DNA from: an uncultured Muribaculaceae bacterium
GTDB lineage: Bacteria; Bacteroidota; Bacteroidia; Bacteroidales; Muribaculaceae
DNA: 27,207 nt
Reading direction: 5' to 3'
Assembly (NCBI GenBank): GCA_910589055.1
Contig: CAJURN010000030.1
Location: forward strand, 1 to 27,207
The position numbers and the translations under genes are program-made. Positions 1 through 8,439 of this stretch are shown piece after piece. Under the pieces are notes generated by a model. The model worked only from the letters and a program-made list of their open reading frames with translations, searched no databases and had not been told where the DNA came from. Position 1 is the first letter of the stretch, and each line of letters starts with the position of its first letter.

Positions 1-65
1 TCTACCGCATCGCCATCACCACCTCCCTCAACAACCAATACGAGGGCTTCTATACAGTGTTCTGA
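1..65 (+). CDS. 3' end of an unidentified gene (C-terminal 20 residues)
   Basis: Reading from position 3, an open frame runs for 20 codons to a TGA at 63-65 and would end a protein in YEGFYTVF. The rest lies outside the window, so the function cannot be identified. The ending faintly resembles small secreted Bacteroidales beta-sandwich proteins that finish in YEGxFxI, but that is only an impression. It lies 68 bp upstream of the C25 protease start on the same strand. No good promoter box is visible in that gap, so co-transcription is possible. Confidence 0.5.
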   Translation, partial: YRIAITTSLNNQYEGFYTVF

Positions 66-133
66 CCTCGCACTCAGAACACCCATTCCTATGCGTGAAT
101 CTCTCCAATTTTATAACCTTAAACTACTACCTT

Positions 134-2653
134 ATGAAACAAAAAACAATCATTTTGGCAATTATGATGCTCTGCGCATCTTTGCCATCAACAGCGCAGA
201 TGTTACTGAACTATTCCACGAGAACCACAGTTCCATCTACTACCGTACCTATGCCCCAAAGAGATGTGGTAACCCTTGAGGATGGTAGTATAAGGGTTAC
301 ATACACGTTTACCGGTGCATTGCTTAAACCTGACGATGTGTATCCCGGTAGGTATTGGTGGACTATCGGAGGTTTTGGTTTTACAGAAACTTCATCCTCT
401 CCGGCACTTCCTGTAAGAATAGATGTTTTCCCTGTTCCGGCAGGAAAAATACCGACACTTAAAAATATAACTTATTTAAACAATCCGTTTTTTCGATATG
501 GCTTAGCTCCAGGACGTGTACCACTTGACGAAAACGATACAGAGGGTTATACACAATCAAATGTAAAACCATTATTAGGAAGTAATACCCAAGTTCCTGT
601 AAAAAACGTGTATATTCACTCTATGGATTCATATAGGGGTGAGAATATAGTAAGGGTTGCAGTTTTCCCAATAAAATATCAAGATGGCACAACGGATGTT
701 CTTACTTTTAAGCAAATTTCCTATACTGTTTCATTTGAAGATGATGATAGTGAGAGTCCTGTCTTGATGGTGGATGGATCAGACATAGAGAGAGCTCGTG
801 ATGACTATTTCCCATACCATTTTCTTCTTGCACCACCTTCAGGAGGCTCTTATCCAACAGTAGGAGGTGACAGTGGCTCCGGAGAATCAGGCTCAGGAGG
901 AACTAAATGGAATTTAGCCAAGGAAGTAAAAAAATCCTATCTTGTACTTACCACTGACAGACTGATATCCTCTACAACTGACTTTGTAACATGGAAACGC
1001 AAACAGGGATTCAATGTAATCGTTGAATCAGCTCCCGAATGGACTTATAAGACAGCAAAAGCTAAAGTAGATCAAGTATTCACTGAGAATCCGGATCTTT
1101 ACCATTTGCTTATTGTAGGTGGGCATGAAGATGTGCCGGGTCGTTTGATAGCATCTCGTATTTCGGGGTTAGGAACGCATTATACGGATTATTATTATTC
1201 TTATAAAGGTAGTTCTTTGGAAAAAATGCCGGATATTTCGGTTGGACGTATTCCATTTACAGACTTGCTTGAATGTGAGAATGTACTAAAAAAGATTTGT
1301 AGATACGAAAAAGGCGGTTTTAGTGTTGATGATCAGGCAAAATTTACGTCAATCGCTTATTTTGAAGATCGGGACAAAGATGGATACGAGGATAAGCGTT
1401 TTGCCCTTACCGGAAACGAAATCTATGACTATGCCACTGTCATTCATCGTTTGGATGGCGAAAGAATCTTTAAAGCAGAATCGGATGTAAACCCCAATTA
1501 TTGGAATAAGACAAAATTTGCAGATGGTACTGTGATACCGACCGCATTGCGCAAACCTACGTTTGCCTGGAATGGAAGTGCAACTGACATACAGAACTCC
1601 ATTAATGGAGGTTGTTCTATATTGACATATCGAGGGCATGGATTAGTGAATCAATGGGAATCCTTGAAATATTATACATCGAATATAAGAGCCTTGGAAA
1701 ATTCTCAGCTTCCTATGGTGTTGAGTATCTGTTGTTTGACGGGTAAATATGATGCTTCTGACTGCTTCGCTTCGACATTCCTTTCGAGTGAGAAAAACGG
1801 ATGTGTAGGCGTTATAGCTTCTTCCGAGAAAGCGTATCCAGGATACACGGATTCGTTTGTAGAAGGAATGATTGATGCTATATGGCCTTCCCCAGGATTG
1901 GTTCCTCGATTTGGAGTTTCAGTAGGAACGCCTTCAGTTACACCGATAGGTCTTCGTGCAATCGGAGATATCATGAACCAAGGATTCATGCGGATGAGTG
2001 AAACCTATGGTGTTGTTAGTGCTGATTATAAGACGTTAACGAAAGAAGAGTTTCATCTTTTCGGAGACCCAAGTATGACACTAAACTTCCAAAAGAAGGC
2101 TTGGGCTCGAAATATCATAACAAAGATAGAAAGAACTCCTATTTCAGACGAAAGGGATGATACTCTGTTAGGAACGCCCTTACAATCTTCCTCAATCACT
2201 GTTTCGTTGGAAAGGTCGGCTTATATTGGACTATACAACACTGTAACCAAAGAGTCAAAAATGTATTATGGGCAAATGTTGTGGTACTTATCTGATGACG
2301 ATCCTGATAATTGGGCTGTCACTATATATGATTATGATTTAGTTCCCTATTTAGAATTAAAATATGAAATTGGAGCTGAAATTATTGGACCTATTCTACC
2401 TATCAATCCTACGATTGCTAAGATTAGTTCAAGTACAACTACATGTAACGTTATGTTGGATGATATGGATGAAATTTCTGCACAACCAGAGCTTGAAGTG
2501 CGCAACACTTATGGTGCGGTTGTGTCGCGGACGCAATGTGAAGAAGGTGTGAGCGATTATTCGATAGATATTTCCGGTCTGAACAGCGGAATTTATGTGG
2601 TTTCGTTGAGTTTGGAAGGAAATATTGTGGATTCTAAGCATTTTGTAAAATAA
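134..2653 (+). CDS. Secreted gingipain-like C25 cysteine protease with T9SS C-terminal signal
   Basis: An 839-residue secreted cysteine endopeptidase of family C25 (gingipain type). The ATG at 134 is preferred over an in-frame GTG at 95 because the protein then opens with a normal signal peptide (MKQKTIILAIMML, ending near STAQ). The catalytic domain spans about residues 265-650. It includes LLIVGGHEDVPG near 325, the probable catalytic His502 in TYRGHG and the probable nucleophile Cys534 in SICCLTG; this spacing is close to that of RgpB. The family-typical LFGDPSM follows near 640. The last ~75 residues contain DISGLNSGIYVVSL and end KHFVK, the pattern of a type A T9SS sorting domain, so it should be exported across the outer membrane and cleaved or anchored there. 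Residues ~20-260 are probably a propeptide-like N-terminal region. The gene is more AT-rich than the housekeeping genes nearby. Two serpin genes follow on the same strand. The family call is firm; substrate preference is unknown. Confidence 0.9.
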   Translation: MKQKTIILAIMMLCASLPSTAQMLLNYSTRTTVPSTTVPMPQRDVVTLEDGSIRVTYTFTGALLKPDDVYPGRYWWTIGGFGFTETSSSPALPVRIDVFPVPAGKIPTLKNITYLNNPFFRYGLAPGRVPLDENDTEGYTQSNVKPLLGSNTQVPVKNVYIHSMDSYRGENIVRVAVFPIKYQDGTTDVLTFKQISYTVSFEDDDSESPVLMVDGSDIERARDDYFPYHFLLAPPSGGSYPTVGGDSGSGESGSGGTKWNLAKEVKKSYLVLTTDRLISSTTDFVTWKRKQGFNVIVESAPEWTYKTAKAKVDQVFTENPDLYHLLIVGGHEDVPGRLIASRISGLGTHYTDYYYSYKGSSLEKMPDISVGRIPFTDLLECENVLKKICRYEKGGFSVDDQAKFTSIAYFEDRDKDGYEDKRFALTGNEIYDYATVIHRLDGERIFKAESDVNPNYWNKTKFADGTVIPTALRKPTFAWNGSATDIQNSINGGCSILTYRGHGLVNQWESLKYYTSNIRALENSQLPMVLSICCLTGKYDASDCFASTFLSSEKNGCVGVIASSEKAYPGYTDSFVEGMIDAIWPSPGLVPRFGVSVGTPSVTPIGLRAIGDIMNQGFMRMSETYGVVSADYKTLTKEEFHLFGDPSMTLNFQKKAWARNIITKIERTPISDERDDTLLGTPLQSSSITVSLERSAYIGLYNTVTKESKMYYGQMLWYLSDDDPDNWAVTIYDYDLVPYLELKYEIGAEIIGPILPINPTIAKISSSTTTCNVMLDDMDEISAQPELEVRNTYGAVVSRTQCEEGVSDYSIDISGLNSGIYVVSLSLEGNIVDSKHFVK

Positions 2654-2667
2654 AATTGTTATATTTG
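2642..2667 (+). promoter_or_regulatory. Possible promoter for the serpin genes
   Basis: TATATTTG at 2660-2667 matches the Bacteroidales -7 box TAnnTTTG and lies 50 bp before the first serpin start. The only upstream TTTG (2642-2645) is 14 bp away, shorter than the usual 19-21 bp. Serpin transcription may therefore be partly independent of the protease gene, but this is weak. Confidence 0.3.
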
Positions 2668-2716
2668 TGAAACATTAAAAGTAGAAACCGATTTTTAACT
2701 ATTAAACTGTAACCCT

Positions 2717-4030
2717 ATGAAACGACAGAACTATTTCAGAATGATAGCCATGTTTGCCGCAGTGTTTGCTATGGCTTGTGTGAGCGCATGCTCCGATAAG
2801 GACGAGCCGGAGCCTAATCCGGAGGTTCCGGAAAATCCGGAAGAACCAGTGGATTACAGCCGTGGTGAGATTGAACTTGACGGAGAAGAAGAGGCTTTTG
2901 CCGTGAATTTTAATAGATATGCCTTTAAAACGTACAGGCTGGTGGCTGAACAGATTGATGCGGACGAAACCACGCTAAATGACAATGTGGTTTTTTCTCC
3001 TATGGGCGTATCGTATGTTTCAGCCATGTTGGCTAATGCCGCTGAGGGCGAAATTCGTCAGGAGGTCCTTGATACCTACAACCACTCAGGTCTTTCTATT
3101 GATGTATTGAATAAATTTCATCACACTTTGATGACCTCTTTCCCGGTGGTGGATCGAAGTGCCTCTGTTGCATTGGCAAATTCCGTGTGGATTCGGCAAA
3201 AATATCAAAACAGCATTACGTCGTCCTTTTATGACAGAATGAAAAGTTATACTGCTGAAGTAAATTTTCTCACCGATTTTGGAAATATGGATGAGGTTGA
3301 GAAAATCAATGACTGGGCAAATGAAAACACATTCGGATTTCTTCCCAAACTGTTTCCTCTGCCATTGTCTTCGGACATCTGTTTCATGTTAGTCAATACG
3401 TTGTATTTCAAAGGAGCCTGGGCTACTGAATTTGATGTGGAAAAAACAGACAAGGCTACATTCCATAATCTGGATGGTACGGAGTCGGAGGTTGACATGA
3501 TGCATCATGATTGGCTGAATTCCGTTGTCTTTTCTGCCGACAGGTTCACTATGTTGAAATTGCCTTATGGCAATGGAGCATATTCAATGGATATATTTCT
3601 TCCCAAGCCAGGTGTCAGCCTTGATGAATGTTTGTCTGATATGGAATTAGCTCAAGACGATCTAAGGGCGACAGCAATGTATGGAGGCGAAGGAAGGGAC
3701 ATGGTGGTATCCTTGCCTAAATTCGATGTGGCATGCAATCTGAACTTACTTGGCATTTTGGAGTCTCTTGGTATTGAGAAAGCATTTGATTTTTCAGATT
3801 GGGCCGGATTGTTTGAAAAGGGCACTGTTCGAGCATACTTAAGTGGAGCAGGACAAGTCGTGCGCATAGCTGTGGATGAAAAGAAGTCGGAAGCGGCAGC
3901 CATCACCTATGTTGATGGGTCTGAAAGTCCATATGATCCGATATTTACATGCGACCGTCCTTTCGTGTTCATGATTAGAGAAATGAGCACCGGCCTGCCG
4001 CTGTTTATGGGGCGCGTGACGAAGCTGTGA
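2717..4030 (+). CDS. Serpin lipoprotein 1
   Basis: A 437-residue serpin-family protein, with a signal peptide ending in VSAC and lipidation at Cys25. The following residues SDKDE are acidic, as in Bacteroidetes lipoproteins sent to the cell surface. Serpin features include NVVFSPMGVSYVSAMLANAAEG, NTLYFKGAW and the C-terminal signature DRPFVFMIREMSTGLPLFMG. The reactive-centre loop begins about E388 (EKKSEAAAITYVDG). Counted as in alpha-1-antitrypsin, the loop has the same length and places Ser404-Pro405 at P1-P1'. P15 is Lys390 where inhibitory serpins normally have Gly. It may therefore be a weak or atypical inhibitor, or cut at another bond such as after Tyr406. It starts 63 bp after the C25 protease and sits 27 bp before a second serpin. 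Family assignment is secure; the target protease is not known. Confidence 0.93.
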   Translation: MKRQNYFRMIAMFAAVFAMACVSACSDKDEPEPNPEVPENPEEPVDYSRGEIELDGEEEAFAVNFNRYAFKTYRLVAEQIDADETTLNDNVVFSPMGVSYVSAMLANAAEGEIRQEVLDTYNHSGLSIDVLNKFHHTLMTSFPVVDRSASVALANSVWIRQKYQNSITSSFYDRMKSYTAEVNFLTDFGNMDEVEKINDWANENTFGFLPKLFPLPLSSDICFMLVNTLYFKGAWATEFDVEKTDKATFHNLDGTESEVDMMHHDWLNSVVFSADRFTMLKLPYGNGAYSMDIFLPKPGVSLDECLSDMELAQDDLRATAMYGGEGRDMVVSLPKFDVACNLNLLGILESLGIEKAFDFSDWAGLFEKGTVRAYLSGAGQVVRIAVDEKKSEAAAITYVDGSESPYDPIFTCDRPFVFMIREMSTGLPLFMGRVTKL

Positions 4031-4057
4031 GCAAAATGAAATTTAAATAATGATATT

Positions 4058-5329
4058 ATGAATAAGCTGATTTTTAAAACACTGTGCTTGGGAGCTGCGG
4101 TGGGATTCGCAGTTTCGATGGGTGCTTGCTCCGATGATGGGGGCAGCAGAAGTTCTTCAACTCCTCGCGAGGATATACCGGTGAGCCGCTCGGAGGAAGC
4201 TCTGGTGGAAGCCAACAATGATTTCGCATATAAATGGCTTGAGGTGATGAACGAGGCCGAAACAGAATCGGATAATTTCGTAATCTCGCCACTGAGCCTG
4301 TCTATGGCTTTGAGTATGACCGCCAACGGCGCGGCGGGAGTTTCCCAAAGCGAAATTCTTGAAGTTCTCGGCTTCGATGCCGAGGATATGGATGTGGCTA
4401 ATTCTTTTAATCGCAAACTAATCGAGAAATTACCTGCGCTCGACAATGTTGTCAAACTCCGCCTCGCCAATTCGATGTGGATTCCCGAGAATATGTCGCA
4501 GCTTCTCAAAAGCTCATTCGCCAGCACCCTCATGAATAATTATCAGGCTCCGGTGACTGCGGTTGAGGACATGAGCTCGCAACAGACTTTGGACCTTATC
4601 AACGGTTGGTGTGCGGAAAAGACCGATAACGTCATTCCTGTAATTTTCAAGGAAGCGCTTCCTTCTTCGACGCTTATGGTGCTTGCCAACGCCTTATATT
4701 TCAAGGGTGAATGGACTGAGAAATTCGAGAAATCCAAGACCATCCAGGCCGCGTTCAGCAACGCCGACGGCTCAATCTCGCAGGTCGACTACATGAGAAA
4801 GAGCGATGCCGACCTAAGGGCGTTCAGCGATGACAAATATTCAGTGGCCGCTTTCCCCTTCGGCAACGAGGCATATTCAATGATTGTGGTTCTTCCTGAA
4901 GAGGGCGTGAGCCTTGACGAATGTGTCAAGGAACTTGATGGCGACGACATCACCAAACTCGCGCAGAACAAGATGTTCGGAAAGTTCAGCATGAATGTGC
5001 GGATTCCGAAATTTACCGTCGAGTATGAAAAAGAACTTAATGAGATTCTTGAATCAATGGGCATCCGGTCGATTTTCGGAAACGCTGACTTTTCCGGAAT
5101 GTGGGATGGCAACGTTTCCATGGGAATCTCTATGGTGAAGCAACGCGCCAAAATCGAAGTCGACGAAGACGGAGCTGAGGCTGCGGCTGTGACAGTTATC
5201 AAAGGCGATACAACGTCTGCCGGCCCGATGGTTGGAAAGGATTTTATTGTCGACCGGCCTTTCGTGTTCATCATCGCGGAGCATAGCACGGGGTTGCCGC
5301 TGTTTATGGGTCGCGTGACGAAACTGTGA
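4058..5329 (+). CDS. Serpin lipoprotein 2
   Basis: A 423-residue serpin lipoprotein, lipidated at Cys24 (MGAC followed by SDDGG, again acidic and surface-type). Core motifs include NFVISPLSLSMALSMTANGAAG, NALYFKGEW and DRPFVFIIAEHSTGLPLFMG. The hinge EDGAEAAAVTV (from Glu370) has Gly at P15, a small residue at P14 and Ala at P12-P10, which fits an inhibitory serpin that inserts its loop. The loop is four residues longer than that of alpha-1-antitrypsin; counting from the hinge gives Thr386-Ser387 at P1-P1', but the scissile bond cannot be fixed from sequence. It shares its last 14 residues (STGLPLFMGRVTKL) with serpin 1, so the pair arose by tandem duplication followed by divergence, especially in the loop. 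It is the last gene before the terminator at 5560-5610. Confidence 0.94.
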   Translation: MNKLIFKTLCLGAAVGFAVSMGACSDDGGSRSSSTPREDIPVSRSEEALVEANNDFAYKWLEVMNEAETESDNFVISPLSLSMALSMTANGAAGVSQSEILEVLGFDAEDMDVANSFNRKLIEKLPALDNVVKLRLANSMWIPENMSQLLKSSFASTLMNNYQAPVTAVEDMSSQQTLDLINGWCAEKTDNVIPVIFKEALPSSTLMVLANALYFKGEWTEKFEKSKTIQAAFSNADGSISQVDYMRKSDADLRAFSDDKYSVAAFPFGNEAYSMIVVLPEEGVSLDECVKELDGDDITKLAQNKMFGKFSMNVRIPKFTVEYEKELNEILESMGIRSIFGNADFSGMWDGNVSMGISMVKQRAKIEVDEDGAEAAAVTVIKGDTTSAGPMVGKDFIVDRPFVFIIAEHSTGLPLFMGRVTKL

Positions 5330-5361
5330 TTTACCTTGACGAAATTAGTATGGTTAGTTGA

Positions 5362-5525
5362 AGAGTATGTTTACTTTTAACTTTATGAAATCTTTAAAAG
5401 CCCTTCCGGCCTGTTTTTAGCTTTCATTCAGTTATTATGGCACCCCATAAAGCCTTCATTCAATCAAAAAACATACTCGAAAGTTCAATATAAATCTTAA
5501 CATAAGCCAAAAGTAAACATACTCT
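5362..5525. repeat. 164-bp element bounded by 17-bp perfect inverted repeats
   Basis: AGAGTATGTTTACTTTT at 5362-5378 is repeated exactly in inverted orientation at 5509-5525. A partial third copy (AAACATACTC, 5469-5478) lies inside in the orientation of the right arm. The interior is AT-rich and has no ORF. No convincing target-site duplication flanks it. It could be a MITE-like remnant or an RNA or DNA regulatory structure in the serpin 3' region. Confidence 0.55.
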
Positions 5526-5559
5526 AAGAACAATAGACAGTTGATGATGTCAATAATCA

Positions 5560-5610
5560 GCCCCGGAAAAGCATGTCGTGATTGACAGGCTTCCCGGGGC
5601 CGGTTTTTTT
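5560..5610 (+). terminator. Rho-independent terminator of the protease/serpin unit
   Basis: GCCCCGG at 5560-5566 pairs with CCGGGGC at 5594-5600, helped by an inner AAGC/GCTT pairing, and is followed by seven T residues at 5604-5610 on the plus strand. It lies 230 bp after the second serpin stop codon. Confidence 0.75.
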
Positions 5611-5650
5611 CAGGTGAGAAGGGGAGGGGGAGATATTGGGTGAAAGGAGA

Positions 5651-5711
5651 AAGGTGAAAAGTGAAGATAAATGCTTTGTTGGCAAAATCCATTATCTTCA
5701 CCCTTCACCTT
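5651..5711. repeat. Inverted repeat built of TTCACC/GGTGAA units
   Basis: AAGGTGAAAAGTGAAGATAA at 5651-5670 pairs with 5692-5711 at 18 of 20 positions across a 21-bp loop. It lies just downstream of the ettA stop codon (minus strand) and could help end that transcript, although there is no clear U-tract on that strand. GGTGAA-rich hairpins are a familiar kind of intergenic filler in Bacteroidales; that comparison is from memory. Confidence 0.5.
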
Positions 5712-5735
5712 AAACCTTTCACCAATAAAGCAATG

Positions 5736-7421
5736 CTATTCCATCAGCTTGCGGTAGCGGCGGCGAGGAGGTTCTTTGCCGCCGTTCTGGGCGCGCTTGA
5801 AGTCTTCGTAGTCGGAGTATGAGCCTTCGTAGAATACGACTTTTCCGTCGCCTTCGAATGAGAGGATGTGGGTGCAGATGCGGTCGAGGAACCAACGGTC
5901 ATGGCTCACCACTACGGCGCAGCCGGCGAAGTCGTCGAGGCCTTCCTCGAGTGCGCGGAGTGTGTTGACGTCGATGTCGTTGGTAGGTTCGTCAAGCAGA
6001 AGCACGTTTCCTTCTTCCTTGAGTGCCATGGCGAGGTGGAGGCGGTTGCGTTCGCCGCCTGAGAGCACTGCGATTTTCTTTTCCTGGTCGGCTCCGGCGA
6101 AGTTGAATTTCGAGAGGTAGGCGCGCGCGTTGACGTCGCGGCCGCCCATGCGGAAGGATTCAACTCCCTGCGAGATTACTTCGTAGACACTCTTTTCGGG
6201 CACGAGGTCGTGGTGGGTCTGGTCGACGTATGCCACCTTTACGGTCTCGCCCACGTCGAATGTTCCGGCGTCGGGTTTTTCCTGTCCCATAATCAGGCGG
6301 AACAGAGTTGTCTTACCTGCACCGTTGGGGCCGATGACGCCCACGATACCGTTTGGAGGCAGGCAGAATGAGAGGTCGTTGAAGAGCTGTTTCTTGCCAA
6401 AGGCTTTGGCAAGGGAGTGGGCTTCGATAACCTTGTTGCCCAGACGGGGACCGTTGGGAATGAAAATTTCAAGGCGTTCCTCGCGTTGCTTCTGGTCTTC
6501 GTTGAGCAAGCGGTCGTAGGAGTTGAGACGCGCCTTGCCTTTGGCCTGACGGGCTTTGGGAGCCATGCGCACCCATTCGAGCTCGCGTTCGAGGGTCTTG
6601 CGGCGTTTGGATGCCTGCTTTTCTTCCTGAGCCATTCGCTTGGTTTTCTGCTCGAGCCATGATGAGTAGTTGCCTTTCCAAGGAATTCCTTCGCCGCGGT
6701 CGAGTTCGAGAATCCATCCGGCCACGTGGTCGAGGAAATATCGGTCGTGGGTGATGGCGATGACTGTGCCGGGGTATTGGCGGAGGTGCTGTTCGAGCCA
6801 GTCGATTGATTCGGCGTCGAGGTGGTTGGTAGGTTCGTCAAGCAGCAGGATGTCGGGCTGTTGGAGCAGCAGGCGGCAAAGGGCCACGCGGCGGCGTTCG
6901 CCTCCGGAGAGGGTGGAAACCACCTGGTCGTCGGGCGGACACTGGAGGGCGTCCATGGCGCGTTCGAGCTTGGAGTCGATGTTCCATGCGTCGGCTGCGT
7001 CGAGGGCGTCCTGAAGTTCGGCCTGGCGCTGGATGAGGGCATCCATCTTGTCGGGGTCTTCGAGCACGTCGGGGTCGGCGAAACTTTCGTTGACCTTCTC
7101 AAACTCGGCGAGCAGATCCATAATCGGCTGCACGCCCTCGCGCACGATTTCAATCACGGTCTTGTCGGGGTCGAGCTTGGGTTCCTGCTCGAGGTAGCCT
7201 ACGGAGTAGCCGGGGGCGAAAACGACCTCGCCCTGGTATTCCTTGTCGACTCCCGCGATAATCTTGAGCAGGGATGACTTACCGGAACCGTTAAGACCGA
7301 TGATGCCGATTTTGGCACCGTAGAAAAATGAAAGATAGATGTCCTTGAGGACCTGTTTCTGGGGCGGATAGATTTTGCTCACGCCCACCATTGAGAAGAT
7401 TACTTTCTTGTCGTCAGCCAT
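5736..7421 (-). CDS. ettA: ABC-F translation factor EttA
   Basis: A 561-residue cytoplasmic ABC-F ATPase, close to the 555 residues of E. coli EttA. EttA binds the ribosomal E site and gates entry into elongation according to the ATP/ADP state. The first nucleotide-binding domain has Walker A GLNGSGKSS (42-50), signature LSGGE (171-175) and LLLDEPTNHLD with Glu196. The second has GPNGAGKTT (364-372), LSGGE (453-457) and LLLDEPTND with Glu478. The charged linker at about 240-330 (KRRKTLERELEWVR) is the P-site tRNA-interaction motif. There are no membrane segments, as expected for ABC-F rather than transporters. It is the third gene of ruvX-def-ettA, starting 30 bp after def. The EttA subgroup is supported by length and architecture; another ABC-F paralogue is less likely. 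Confidence 0.93.
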   Translation of the reverse strand: MADDKKVIFSMVGVSKIYPPQKQVLKDIYLSFFYGAKIGIIGLNGSGKSSLLKIIAGVDKEYQGEVVFAPGYSVGYLEQEPKLDPDKTVIEIVREGVQPIMDLLAEFEKVNESFADPDVLEDPDKMDALIQRQAELQDALDAADAWNIDSKLERAMDALQCPPDDQVVSTLSGGERRRVALCRLLLQQPDILLLDEPTNHLDAESIDWLEQHLRQYPGTVIAITHDRYFLDHVAGWILELDRGEGIPWKGNYSSWLEQKTKRMAQEEKQASKRRKTLERELEWVRMAPKARQAKGKARLNSYDRLLNEDQKQREERLEIFIPNGPRLGNKVIEAHSLAKAFGKKQLFNDLSFCLPPNGIVGVIGPNGAGKTTLFRLIMGQEKPDAGTFDVGETVKVAYVDQTHHDLVPEKSVYEVISQGVESFRMGGRDVNARAYLSKFNFAGADQEKKIAVLSGGERNRLHLAMALKEEGNVLLLDEPTNDIDVNTLRALEEGLDDFAGCAVVVSHDRWFLDRICTHILSFEGDGKVVFYEGSYSDYEDFKRAQNGGKEPPRRRYRKLME

Positions 7422-7451
7422 TGTGATGGTTTTTAGGGGGTGGAGGATGGA

Positions 7452-8015
7452 TTATTTGCGACGAGGCGCGTATTTCACGGGATAGTCGACGCGCGTACGT
7501 CCCGAAACGATAGCGTTGAGTTTTGCCTTGATGAGCTGCTTGCGGATCGGGGAAATGTGGTCGATGTAGAGCTTGCCCTCGAGGTGGTCGCACTCGTGCT
7601 GCACGATGCGGGCCAAAAATCCGGAAATTTCTTCGGAATGTTCGTTGAAGTCTTCATCGAGCCATGTCAGGCGGATGTGTTCCACGCGGGGAACGTTCTC
7701 CGACAGTCCCGGCAGGCTGAGGCAACCTTCGGCGCGTACACTTTTCTCGCCGTCGAGTATTTCAATCTCGGGGTTTATGAGAGTGAACTTCCGCCCTGCA
7801 CATTCGGGAAATGATTCGGCCACGGGGTCGGCGTCGATTACCACAAGGCGTATGTTGCGGCCAATCTGCGGCGCGGCGAGACCAACGCCTTCCGAAAGAT
7901 ACATAGTGGCAAACATGTCTTCCACGAGCTGCTTCAGCCCGGGGTAATCCGGAGTGAGATCCTCCGACGTTTTTCTCAGCACGGGATGTCCGTAGAGGTA
8001 AACGGGTAATTTCAT
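7452..8015 (-). CDS. def: Peptide deformylase
   Basis: A 187-residue metalloenzyme that removes the formyl group from the initiator methionine of new proteins. All three family motifs are present: GVGLAAPQIG (about 43-52), EGCLSLPG with metal ligand Cys98, and QHECDHLEGKLYID with metal ligands His140 and His144 and catalytic Glu141. Its ATG overlaps the ruvX stop codon in an ATGA arrangement (8012-8015), so the two genes are translationally coupled or at least co-transcribed. ettA follows 30 bp downstream. Confidence 0.97.
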   Translation of the reverse strand: MKLPVYLYGHPVLRKTSEDLTPDYPGLKQLVEDMFATMYLSEGVGLAAPQIGRNIRLVVIDADPVAESFPECAGRKFTLINPEIEILDGEKSVRAEGCLSLPGLSENVPRVEHIRLTWLDEDFNEHSEEISGFLARIVQHECDHLEGKLYIDHISPIRKQLIKAKLNAIVSGRTRVDYPVKYAPRRK

Positions 8016-8434
8016 GAGTTATAATCTTTGCTTTGGAGATAATCGTTGAGAATTATTGTGGCCGAGATTTCGTCGACGAGCGCCTTGTCGCGGCGCGCCA
8101 TCTTGCGCAGTCCGCCGTCGAGCATGGCCCGGTGGGCGAGCACGGAGGTGAATCGTTCGTCGTAGAAACGTATCGGGATGTGTGGAAGAGCTGCCGCCAG
8201 GCGCCCTATGGCCGGACGCATGTATCGCTGCGACTCGGACGGACGGCCCTGCATGTCGCGCGGTTCGCCCACGATAATTTCGTCGACACCCTCGCGCTCG
8301 GCGTAGGTGCGCACGAAGTCCACCAGTTCGGCGGTGGCAACTGTGGTAAGTCCCGAAGCGACTATGCGCAGGGGGTCGGTTACGGCTATGCCGCACCGTT
8401 TTCTTCCAAAATCTATTGATAGCAATCGGCCCAT
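8012..8434 (-). CDS. ruvX: RuvX/YqgF family nuclease
   Basis: A 140-residue RNase H-fold protein, also called YqgF, put forward as a Holliday-junction resolvase and implicated in 16S rRNA 5'-end processing. The start at 8434 (MGRLLSIDFG) is chosen because it matches the family N-terminus and length; the frame stays open upstream to 8572 but that part is repeat and promoter DNA. Motifs seen are SIDFGRKRCGIAV with acidic Asp8, VGEPRDMQGRPSE, YDERFTSVLA and the C-terminal DKALVDEISATIILNDYL. The first gene of ruvX-def-ettA, it begins only 6 bp after a promoter -7 box. Confidence 0.95.
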   Translation of the reverse strand: MGRLLSIDFGRKRCGIAVTDPLRIVASGLTTVATAELVDFVRTYAEREGVDEIIVGEPRDMQGRPSESQRYMRPAIGRLAAALPHIPIRFYDERFTSVLAHRAMLDGGLRKMARRDKALVDEISATIILNDYLQSKDYNS

Positions 8435-8439
8435 ATTTT

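Noticed and set aside
95..133. GTG at 95 as start of the C25 protease
   Set aside because: It would add 13 residues before a complete signal peptide; ATG at 134 gives a normal export signal.
5362..5525. Insertion sequence at the 17-bp inverted repeats
   Set aside because: There is no transposase and no clear target-site duplication, so only a repeat element is reported.
5456..5701. Possible 81-residue minus-strand gene after serpin 2
   Set aside because: It runs through an inverted repeat, the terminator and GGTGAA repeats; no family resemblance.
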